From NCBI GenBank assembly GCA_026122225.1, contig JANEZZ010000978.1, positions 124,001-188,000 of the forward strand: a stretch of DNA of 64,000 nucleotides. The letters run 5' to 3'. The position numbers and the translations under genes are program-made. The notes beneath the pieces were generated by a model. It was not told where the DNA came from and did not search any database. It saw only the letters and a list, made by a program, of their open reading frames with translations. This DNA comes from Heloderma charlesbogerti. Taxonomy: Eukaryota > Chordata > Lepidosauria > Squamata > Helodermatidae. Positions 36,401 to 48,400 of the stretch are shown here, in pieces. Within the stretch, counting starts at the first letter, position 1; each line of letters starts with the position of its first letter.

Positions 36401-39400
36401 ATCACCACCCCCAAATGGCAGCAATATCCCAGCCTCCAGCGCCTCAACCCATCACTGTGGCTGACGGTCCTTGCCCTACATGTGTGACTACATCTCTTCC
36501 ATCAGTTCTACTCTTGTTTTCTCCCACTAGCAATTGGCTGTACCATCCATTGTTTCCATGGCTCTTAGGCAGGTGAGTATTACCCTCAACCTGCAGATAG
36601 TAGGGACTGAAGAATAGTGGCCTGGATAAGGGTAGTGTGATCATAGTAAAGGCAAAATGGGGGCTTGGCCTATTATTATTATTTATTAAATGTGTGCGTC
36701 GCCTCCCATTGCAAAAAGCAGTTTTGAAGCTACTTACACACACACAAATACAGACATTTAACAGGAAAAAAGCACATCAATATAAAGCATGATCAGCACA
36801 ATACAAATAAAAATCAACACAAGGAAAACATAATCTAAACGCAATACAATATGAAACATGTTAATACACAATCTACAAATGTAGAAGGGGAGGAAACAGG
36901 GCATGACCACATGGTGAAACATGACAGCCAGTCAAAGAGGCTGAAGTGCCGTAGCAGAAGATGCACACGCCAGAGACATCTGGGGAGGGACACTGCGTAT
37001 AGGTGTTTCTATGCAAATGCTAGAAGCCTCTAAGCCAAAATGGGAGAGTTGGAGGGCCTGGTTTTAAAGGAGAACCTGGATATAGTGAGCATTACAGAAG
37101 CCTGGTGGAATGGAGAGAACCAGTGGAATACAGTCATCTATAGGAAGGACAGGCAGGGGCATACCAGAGGAGGTGTTGCTCTGTACGTCAAAGAGGGCAT
37201 AGTGTTGAATAGGAATGTTACGAATGCCCAATTTGGGGGTGGAGTCCAATGGACTCCCCCCCCCCCAGCTCCCCATTCACGGACCACACAGCACTTATTG
37301 GACCTGTTCGACGAGCACTGTGCGATCCATGAACAGGGGTCGACCACCCACTCCTTCCCCAAGCTGCCATTGTTACGCAAAATGGCATCTTAAGAGTCTT
37401 TCCAGGAAACTAATGTTGCATAGATTGTGGCCGTAATGGGGAAATCTATGCAATATTACTGGTGTAAAAGGCCCATATTTGCCTGGAATGTTGCATAGAT
37501 GGCCCCTTTATGGCTGCATCTACGCAACTTGAGTTTTCCAGAAAGATCCGAGATGCCATTTTGCATAACAACAGCGGCTCAGAGAAGGATCCAGCAGCCC
37601 CACAGCGCTTGCCAGTTGCTCAGTGAGCCATGTACGGGTTCACACAATGAGTGGGCAGCTTGGCGGGTGACTGACATCCCCAGACAGAGCTAAGTCCAAC
37701 CCTAGTGTCGAACAGACTAGAAAACCCAGAAGGGGCAGACTCTTCCACAGAAGCCTTGTGGGTGATAATAACAGGCGCCAAAACCAATTTAGTGCTAGAA
37801 ACATGCTATTGATCCCCAGATCAGAATGCTCAGGGTGATCTTGGGATGGAAAACTAAATCAGGGAGGCCTGCTAACAAGGAAGTGTTGTAATAATGGGTG
37901 ACTTCAATTACTCCTACATTGACTGGATAAATTATTGCTCCAGTCACAACAAAGAGGTTAAATTTCTTGATACCCTAAACGGTGCCCTAGAATAGCTGGT
38001 CATGAAACTGACCAGAGGGGAGGCGATCCTGGATTTAATCCTAAGTGCCCAGGACCTAGTATGAGATGTAAAAGTTGTTGAACCAATTGGAAACAGTGAC
38101 CACAGTTCTATCAGGTTTAATATATATCTAAGTGGGAAATTGCCAAGCAAGTCCAACACAGTCACCTTTGACTTCAAAAGAGGAGGTTTCTCTCAAAATG
38201 AGGGAAGTGGTGAAAAGGAAGTTGAACGGGGGAGTTAAGGGGGTTAAATCCCTTCAGAATGCTTGGAGGTTACTCAAAACCACAGTAACAGAAGACCAGC
38301 TAGAATGTATGCCACAGATTAGGAAAGGTAGCACCAAGTCCAAGAGGTCACCAGCATGGTTAATGAGCAGTTTCAAGGAAGCTATTAGGGAAAAGAAGGC
38401 TTCCTTCAGAAAATGGAAGTTCTGCCCAAATGAGGAAAACAAAAGGGAGCACAAGCTTGCACAAAAGAGATGCAAGCAGACAACAAGAGATGCAAAAACG
38501 TATTTTGAGAAGCATAATGCTAACAACATCAAGGCCAACAATAAAAAAAACCTTTAAATATATCAGAAGCAGGAAACCAGCTAGGGAGGCAGTTGGACCA
38601 CTGAATGATAATAGAGTTAAAGGAGTACTGAAGGAAGACAATCATAGAATCATAGAACAGTAGGGTTGGAAAGGGCCTATAAGACCATCGAGTCCAACCC
38701 CCTGCTCAATGCAGGAATCTAAGTCAAAGCATCCCTGACAGATGGCTGTCCAGCTTCATCTTGAATGCCTCCAGTGTGGGAGAGCCTGCAGACAAGGAGA
38801 CTGCAGAGAAGTTCAATGAATTCTTTTCATCTGTCTTTGCTGCAGAAGATATAGGACAGACACCTGTGCCTGAATGGATGATTTCAAGGAAATCGTCTGA
38901 GGAACTGAGGCAAATAGTGGTGACCAAAGATGAAGTTCTCAACCACATTGACGAACTGAAAGTTAACAAATCACTGGGCCCAGGCAGTATCCATCCTAGA
39001 GTTCTTAAAGAACTCAAATGTGATTTTTTTGATCTTCTAACAAAAATATGTAACTGTCCTAAAGATCAGCCTTGGCACCAGAGGACTGGAGAGTGGCCAA
39101 TAAAACACCATTTTTTTAAAAGGGATCCAGGATGGATCTGGGAAATTACAGGCTGGTTAGCTTTATCCATTGCAGTTAAAGCGGTTGAAAGCATTATTAA
39201 AGGTAGAACTAGTAAGCATATACTAGGACAAGCCCTGCTGAAAAAGAATGAACATGGCTTCCGTAAAGGTAAGACCTGTCTCACTAACCTATTAGAGTTC
39301 TCTGAGAGTGCCAATAAACATATGGACAAGGGTGATCTGGTAGACGCTGTTACTTGGACTTCCAAAAGGCTTTTGGCAAAGTCCCTCACCAAAGACACCT

Positions 39401-42400
39401 GAGCAATTTTAGCAGTCACGGAATAAGACGACAGGTCCTCTTATGAATCATAAAAAATGAGAAAAACTGAATTAAAAAAAATGTAAATGGGATTTCCTGA
39501 TTAAAAAAATATAAATACTAACTTTCTCTTAAATAACTAGGCTAAGATTAACTAAATTGAGATATAAGCATGTTAGCTGTATAGTTAGTCTCAATCCCTC
39601 TACCTCCAGTTAAAGGAGGCTTTTCTATGGAAATGAAGTACTAATTTGATAATTCCTCAGTTACGAATATTTACATTCTTCCAACCAAACAAGGCTTTTA
39701 ATTTTCAGCTGATGAAAAGAAATTGTTCTGGTCTGCCCAGTAACTATAAAACTTGCTTTGACGTCTCAGTCACACCATTTCATTTTTCTGCTTTCTAATG
39801 TCGTTTACTGCTTCGCTATTGTAAGGGTGTAACAGAAGAGTGAGTGGAGGAATGATTGACACCAGAGGAATGAGTGGAATGATGGGTAGTTAATGGCAGT
39901 TGGAAAAAGGCAGTTAGATGTGGGACAGAGGTGAAGACAGTGACCTGGTTTGCACCATCAAAACAAACCATGCTGGGAGGTATTTGTATATTCAGCTTGT
40001 TGTGCTGTGCAAACCCGGGTGTACAACATAACCCTCACATAACCCATGGTCTGTTGTTGGATTATAAAAAGGTTGCTTAACCCTCATGCAACCCCCACTA
40101 CCCAAGTTCACGTGACAGGACAAGGTGCACGTCTAATATTCAAAATGGCTGCCGGCACGCACCAAGGCCCACCATGGTTTATTTAAGCCACAGTGAGCTG
40201 GTCAGTTGTGTGAACCGCCACAGTGAGAGGTCAGAGAGAGAGAGATGTAGTGGAGTTAGAGTGGAGACAGACTGTGAGAAGAATTAGGGGCCAGTTAGTG
40301 GGGCTGCAGCTCAGTGGCAGAGCTGCTGCTTTGTATGCAGAAGGTCTCAGGTTCAATTCCTGGCATCTCCAGGTAGGACTAGGAAAACCTTCTGCCTGAA
40401 ACCCTGGACAGCAGCTGCCAGTCACTGTTGACAATACCAGGCTAAATTGTGTGACTCAGGATAGGAAGCTTCCTATGTCCCTACTGAATGGAGTTAGAGA
40501 CAGAATATGAATGAGAAGAGAGGGAAAGAAGTTACTGAAAATAGAGATGTGGAGAGATCCCATTAGCTTTGAAAACTTTGAAATAACTGAATAAAACTGA
40601 AGCTTTGAAAAACTGAAGCTTTGAAAACTGAATAAAAATGCTAATAAAAATAAAAATATAGGGAAAGAAGCAATAGGAACAATTCAGATAACAATACAAT
40701 TTCAGGTAAGCCTCTAAACAAAACAAAATTTCTGAAAATGATGGAGTCCAATAGTGTGCACTTAGGTCTCTCTTCTCAGGCATGTCTGCTGCTACACAGC
40801 CCTAGGCTGGAGTGAAGCTGTAGGCCTCAGCCTACCACTGTCTGGCCTCAATGCTGCTGCTGGATGTATACTGTGTGAACGTATTTGAGTGTAGTTCTCT
40901 CCTCCACTGCCTTCTCTAACATTCCTCAGAACCTTCTATGAGCTCCTTGCGGCCAAAAATAGCTGTACTGCAGTCATCCTACAAGGGGGGGGGAGCCCCA
41001 TCCCCCTACGTTAGGGTCCCAATCCGTGTAGTCTAACTTTGTGAGGTCACATTCCATAATTAAAGGAGTGACATTGCACACAGAATCTGCTAGATTCCCT
41101 CTGCAAACATTGGGTGTACTGGCAGCATTTTAGCTTTACACCGAACCTAAGCATGTATGACCTAACTTTACCAGCAGTTGCTGTCATAGGCTTTGATGGG
41201 GCAGGATAAACCTAACAACTTTTGAACTGCTGCTCAGAACTTCAGCAAATCAATGAAGGATTGCCTTCCTTAACAAGTATGAATGAAGTACCTCAATTTT
41301 CAACACAATTTGACACAAATATATGATATGCCTTTCCAAAAATGGGAGCAAGGTAAATTTTTAGCACTTTTTAGTTTACCTGTGGCAGTTTTTATTGGAT
41401 CCGTTTGAAATTTGGCACATTTGTAGACCTCATCAAGTAGTTAATGGAAGCCAGGTTTTAAATTAGTAGCTCAACAGGTAAGGATGAATTGGTTTTAATC
41501 AAGGTTATTTAAATCATTGTTTTAAATCCAAATTTAAATCAGCAACAAAAAAGTTTGATTTTAAATCACTGATTTAATCGAGTTTCCCATTGAAACTTTT
41601 TCATATATTTCTTGAACAATAGCATGGATCGGACCACTCACCTATGCTAATTTACAACTAAGTAGAGCATTACGTAACACTGTTTCATTCTTACAAGCAG
41701 GCTTTGCATGTCTTTGTCTCACTGTAGTATATATTTTGCATGCTTTCCTCTTTCACCTATAGAGAGCATGTCTTTTAAATATTCCCATATAGGGTTGGTC
41801 TTATGACCAGCATCCATGACAGTCTGAAGTTATTGGTGCAATCCTATAAATATACACTCCAAAATAAGTTCCATTGAGCTCAATAGGGCTTATTTCCAGT
41901 TATTATAGGATTGCAGCCTAAGTATGAGAACACCAGAAGATGCACACTGGACAATTTTGTCTTTTTTTCTTTCCAGCGTTGCTCCTTCCTGCTTCACTCT
42001 GTCTTGGGACAGCCCCCATATAAGGTCTTGACCCCTAGATGTACTGAGTCCAGACTTTCCCTAGGTTTCCAAAAAAAAGCTACTGCCACAACTGACAGAT
42101 TTACAGACAGCAGGAGAACTCTTTATACCCTTAGTTGTATCATTCAGAGCCAGCACATGTGGTGGAATATGCCAGTCTTCACATCCACCCTGCCCCAAAC
42201 ATAGGTATTTAAAGGAATAAGCATTTATTCACATCATTGGTCATCATTCAGGACACATGACAACTAATAAATAGTAATAAATAATGGCTCTAAAAGCAGT
42301 ACTTTTATGAGCAACTGCTTGAATTTTTTTTTTTAAGAAGTAATCCATTTACTCAAGATCCAAAAATTCTTTCTTCTTTCTACCGTTTGTTAATCAAGAA

Positions 42401-45400
42401 GCTTAAATACAGCAGTGGTACAAGGGTTACGGTAATCTGTCACATGTTCTTCCAGGTGAAGGAATGCCCTTTGATGGGAAAAAGCCTACTGGAATATCAT
42501 CCAGAAACCTCTGTATGAATACATGTACACGCCATTACATGTGGAAAAACTGTAGATGGGTATAGATCCACAATCTGTGTACAATATTAAATGGGTGCAG
42601 GAGTGCACCTCTAGTTGAGTTAGACACAAAAAAGTTCCACCATTATAAGCCTCAAAATTCTACTGCTTATAAAAATGACACCTGTTGAGCTCATGGGGGG
42701 GTTCGCATGAAACCCGAAGGCTCCCTGCAAATAAGCTACAGCGGATTGTTTGTTCGCAAAACAACCCACAGTATGCCCGACAAATGGTCACGCTTGTTAT
42801 CCCCCTCCTTCCTCCTCAGTCCTCCAGCCGGCTCCAGCACATATCCCAGGGGACTTTGCAGCAGGACCCGTCTTGTCTCCTCATCCCTGCCCACTCCCCG
42901 CTCTGATAGCTACCCCTTTTCGTTCCATGGCTTTTTATTTTTGGGTGCCTCAAAAATGAGCAACTGGGGTCATATTTTTTAATTATTATTATTATTTTGG
43001 TCTTTCGCAAGTGTGCACTTACAGGTGTCTGAGATGACCAGTTCTGCCTGGTCAATTTCCTTGTATGTTTCAGCTGTTAAAGGGAGCAGGGAAGCAGAAG
43101 AAACTGACAAGATGAGTTCCCCACTGGGTAATTTGCAAACAGTTGCGAAGAACCAGGGGAGAAATAATATTAAGAGAAAGGAGGGATCCAGTAGTGCAAT
43201 TCAGAAGCACCACAAATTGGGGGAGGGGTCCCCTAAAGTAGAGGAGTCCACTAAAAGTAACTGCAGCAGTAAGTGCTCCAAAAAGTAGCTGCAAAAAATG
43301 GGGGAGATATTGTCCCTCCCCTTTTGGTGCACTTACTCCTTTGGCTCTCCCCACCCCCATATTCAGTGCTTCTGAATTTAAAAGTTTTATGTAAGATTTC
43401 TTTATTTAAATTTATTTAAAATTTAAATAATAAATTTCCTTTTTAAAAACCAGGGAAATTTAGTGATAAAAAACACTACTGATTTAAAACCAAAGTTAAG
43501 GCTATCTCATGTTGGCTCAAGCTCCACAAAACCAGGGAACTGGAAGCTAAGGGTGATGCCTTAACAGATGTGGTCCATGATTAGTAATGGTGTTGTGCAA
43601 TGTCACAAATTGTACTTGTTTACAAGCAACAAATTGGCATGGGTCAACTTACAGGGGGATTCCTCTAGCACTACAGTAAGGCTAAGATGCTTCACAAAGC
43701 AATACAGGACCAGGATAACACGGGGGCATCTTTGCTGGTCCCAGGCACTCCATCCTCCCCATCTGCATCTGGGCCCGAAAGACCCAGAAAAGTGTGGGTG
43801 CATGAAGAGTAAGTTGTAAGCAAGCACAATTTGTGACACCACATGGCATCATTACTTATCACATGGCATGTCTGTTAAGACATCAGCCTAAGCTTCCAGT
43901 TTCCTGGTTTTGTGGAGCTTGAGCCAATATGAGATAACCTTAACTCTGGTCTTAAACCAGCAGGGATTTTTTTAAATATGGGACAGACTGTACAGATGTT
44001 GAATGTTACATCTGAATTAACTGTAGATGTGTGCAGATTAACAATCTGGGTACATGTGTACACAGATTGTAGGTTCGTTGAACATAATGTGTGAATACCC
44101 TGTTCTTTCAGCCTCTTCTGCACCAGTGGGTTGCTGTGAATATAAACCGGGAGAGGATGAGAATCATGCAAACTTTCAACAGGAGTTTCCTCTAGAAAAA
44201 AAGGTAAGATAAAAATGTATTTTTAAGGAGGAGTTTAATGTATAGATACTTGGCACATTTGTCTTTGTCCTCTGCTTGTAAGTTACTTGTTCATAACCGT
44301 TTCTTTAAATAGAGCACGGCCAGTAGAGTTTCCCAGTATTCTGGCAGGGAGCTGATAAAATCAGAACCTGTACACATAGCAAAGGAGGCACCAGCTGCAG
44401 CTGGTTTTGGTATTTTGTGGTTTTGGTATTTTAAACAACCACCATGATAATTATGGCAGCAGAGTGGGTAGTTTTCCCATTATAAACATTATGCCCTTTT
44501 TTGGCCAAGATCTGCTGATTAGGTGAGAGAAGAAACCTGGGAATGGTTAGATAAATTGGGTTCTGTAAACACTAATAGGCTAAATTTAATTGAGATTAGC
44601 TCAGCATTTTTAAATTAACTGTTAAGTGCCCTAGTCCAGGGGTCCCCAAACTTTTTGGACCCGTGGGCACACGGGGAATTTGAGACCATGCTGTGGGCAC
44701 CACCACAAAATGCCTTATCAGTGGATTGCTGCTTTGGCATCTATCTTTCGCGTCTATGGATCTTAGACTGCGTCTTATTCAGCAAAAGCTTTTGTTTCGA
44801 GTCTACTGGACATTGCAAAGTCTCTTTAATAAGGGATTGTCTAATTCAGCTAATTGCTGGCAGTGCAATACAGCTAATGCTTCTTTCAAACATATGTTTC
44901 GGCAATGTCCAGTAGTTGCTTCTTTTTGCGGGGAGGTTCTTGCAAAGAAAAATTTTGTACTCGAACAAGTCTTCAGTATTCACTGATGCACATGCTCTTT
45001 TAAATTATTTACCTGGTTAGGCCTCATCTGGAGTAGTGTGTCCAGTTCTGGGCACCGCACTTTAAGAAGGATGTAGACAAACTGAAGAGGGTTCAGAGGA
45101 GGGCAACAAAGATGACTGGAAACAAAGCCCTGTGAGGAGAGACTGAAAGAACTCGGCATGTCTAGCCTTGAGAAGAGAAGACTGAGGGGAGATAGGATAG
45201 CGCTTTTCAAGTCCTTGAAAGGCTGTCACAGAGAGGAAGGCCAGCATCTCTTCTCGATCATCCCAGAATGCAGGACACGGAATAATGGGCTCAAGTGACA
45301 GGAAGCCAGATTCTGGCTGAACATCAGGAAAAACCTCCTGGCTGTTAGAGCAATACGACAATGGAACCAATTACCTAGAGAGGCGGTGGGCTCTCCCACA

Positions 45401-48400
45401 CTGGAGGCCTTCAAGAGGAGGCCAGACAGCCATCTGTCAGGGATGCTCTGACTTGGATTCCTGCATTGAGCAGGGGGTTGGACTCGATGGCCTTGTAGGT
45501 TCCCTTCCAACCCTACTATTCTGATTCTACCTGCTTTATGGAAATTAACAAATGGTCAGCATAAATGGATTCTCTGCACCCTTTTGACAGCTAAAGGTCT
45601 GATATTACAATATTGTGAGGCTAAACACTCACCTCCTATAATGGAATGGACTGAGGACCTTACAATGTTTTCAATATTTGAAAGGATGACATATAGACAC
45701 CACCTTCAAATGGATATTATTTAGATATTTGGTCCACTTTTGCGGTAGCCCGTGTATAATGGCTACAAAGTTGTAGCAAATCCATGTATGTATATATTTT
45801 TTAAAATGGGGGAAAAAATCAATAAAAACTATTTTGGGTGCCCCCGGGGCACCCAATTTATCTAACCATTCCCAGGTTTCTTCTCTCACCTAACCTGCAG
45901 ATCTTGGCCAAAAAAGGGCATGATGTTTATAATGGGAAAACTACCCACTCCTGCCTAGTTCATGCAAGTCAATGGGAATTTTCTTAGCTCACAAGTCAAG
46001 CGTGCCCAGTACACTTCTCCTGTCAGGGGATGATGGGTAGCAGGAAACTGTCAACTGAGACAAGAGTGAGGTCATTTGGGGGCTGAGAGACTAAAAAGCA
46101 TCCTGGACTACCATGCAGGCTTACTCAGATATAAGCTTTTCTGAACCTATCTATTCATTTGCACACATCTATCAAGTTAATGACTTGCTAATGTTTTCTT
46201 TTCTTTTCAGAATCATTCCATAAACTGCAGGGCTATTGTATCAACACTGTGCCAGAGCTAATACTTGTAAGGACCCTGAGCACCAAGAAGTGGCATAGGA
46301 AACTGTAAACATGAAGTGAAACGGGTGTCTTGATCTTTTGGCCAAGGGCCCATTCTACCCTAGCTATGCTTCTAGGGCACAGCGAGGCAAACCTTTCAGA
46401 CCTGTGGACACATTTGGCAACTTGAGAATCTGTCCTGGGCACCATCACAAAATAGCTGTTGTGGGAGGTGTGGCTAGTAACCGGCCAAAAGACTAAGTAC
46501 AAGGCAGCCCCCAATCAAGATGGGGAGGATGGAGTGACTGGGACTAGCAAGGATGCCCCACAATGTCACAGTCCTGATTTATCATATGACACATCCGAGC
46601 CTTAGTGTATTGCTAGAGGAATCCACCTGTGCTGTAATCGAAACCTTTTTGTCGTTTACATCAGTAACTGGCAGGATGGGTTAAACAGTGATAAGTGGAG
46701 GTCTCCTCTAATGCAGTAGGGATGAGAGTGGTACTGCTACTAACTATTTGGGGTGTGGTGCTTGTAGTTGTATTCCCTAACTGCACCGTGATTGATCATA
46801 GTGGCACTAATGAGAAATGTCAAAGCTACAATTGAAAATAATCCACCTGTTTCATAGATCTTTTAAGAGGCACAAAGAGAAAGTGCATCTTGGCTGTGTG
46901 GGGGTGTGGAATGGGTAGCTTGATTATTTATATTTTAATGCATTTGTAGGCCAGCAACTCTTCCCCTCTAAAATGTGCTCACAGGGACTTGCATAGAACA
47001 TGAAATTAGACAACTGAGCTCACAAGCCTTAGCCCACACATCTTGTGTTGCCAAGTAATGTTGGGAAAATGCCATTTGAAGTGAAGTAGCGGTGTGCAGG
47101 AAGAGGGTGCTTAACCCTTCCACTTATCAGTTCTTTTCAACTGCAACACCACATCACCCAACCTGTTTTATCCCCACCAAGCATCTCAGGTTCCAAAGCA
47201 ATCCCAGGTGTCTTGCTGCTGCTGGAAATCTCAATGTGGTAATGAATAACTGTTTTTCTCTCATTTATCATGTTTCAGTTTGAAATCTAGAATAAGAAAC
47301 TTGAGCTCTCGTGTCTTACTGTAGTGCCAAACAAAAACCAGCATCAGGATGGTGAGGGTTCTAGAAGAGAGCTTCCTCTCACTGTTTAACCCATCCCGGC
47401 AGCTACTGATGTAAGCAACACACAGGCATGGTCAACTCACGGGAGGATTCCTTTAGAAATACAGTAATGTTCAGATGCTTCATAAGGCAATATGGGACCA
47501 GGACACTGTGGGGTATCTTTGCTGGTCCCAGGCACTCCATCCTCCCCATCTGGATTTGGGGTGAAATACCAAGGAAAGGTGTGGGTGGATGGAGGGTAAG
47601 TTGTAAGCAAACAATCTGTGACATTGCACGACATCATTACTGATCACAGGGCATGCCTGTTAAGGCATCAGCATCAGCTTCCCATTTCCTGGCTTCGTGG
47701 AGCTCGAGTCAACGTGAGACGGACTTAACTATGCTCTCCCCAGTGAGGTCCCCCCAAACACTATCATCTTTTCAGCTTAAGACTCTCCCTTATTCCTAGG
47801 CCTTTGATGGTATATGACTGGGCTCTTAATTTTATCAGTTGTTCTGTTAGGTCCTAGTATTTTATTGTTGTTTTAGTTGTTTTAAATTCTTTGAATTTTT
47901 TGTATGTTAAATGTTTCATGCTATGCTTTTCAAGATGTTTTTTAGAGTTTTAATTTTTGTGAACTCCTCAGAGAGCTTTAGCTATTGGGCTTTATAGAGA
48001 AGTAATAAATAAATCATCATCATCTCTGGTCTTAAACTGACAGGGTTTTTTTAAAAAATCTGATAGGTGTGTTATTGCAGGAACATATGATAATGGAACC
48101 ATGATTAAGGATAAAACAGATTTGTCACACAAGTACCAACATAGCTGCACAATATCGGCATTACTGCAAGTTTCAGTCTACAGACATATTTTTGCACAAT
48201 AAATTGAACTGCAGCCAGTTCAGTTTATCGTGGACTCCTGTCCAGGTCATCATAGACTCTTGTCCTCTTCTAGAAGAATTTAACTCTGGCAAGGATTTAC
48301 TGTGCAAGTGCCAGAACTGAATACACATTAAATTCACATTAATTTGAGGCAAACGTGCAATGCAGAGAAGCCCTTCACTATGGAACTTAAAATATTTGGG

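Larger units (their letters stand above)
36851..39460 (+). mobile_element. CR1-type LINE (second lineage), broken by two insertions
   Basis: Plus-strand order: end of ORF1 (near 36900-37000), endonuclease start ([43 protein letters not shown]), hairpin insert (37225-37700), endonuclease continued ([10 protein letters not shown] near 37890; [23 protein letters not shown] near 38090), linker (38132-38557), a CR1 tail insert (38641-38790), then RT start ([55 protein letters not shown]). The RT palm and 3' end are missing. Multiple stops and frameshifts. Confidence 0.85.

Noticed and set aside
42690..43020. Possible MITE beginning GGGGTTCGCATGAAACC
   Set aside because: The start resembles the GGGTTCACAC family but I could not find a matching opposite end, so it was not listed as an element.
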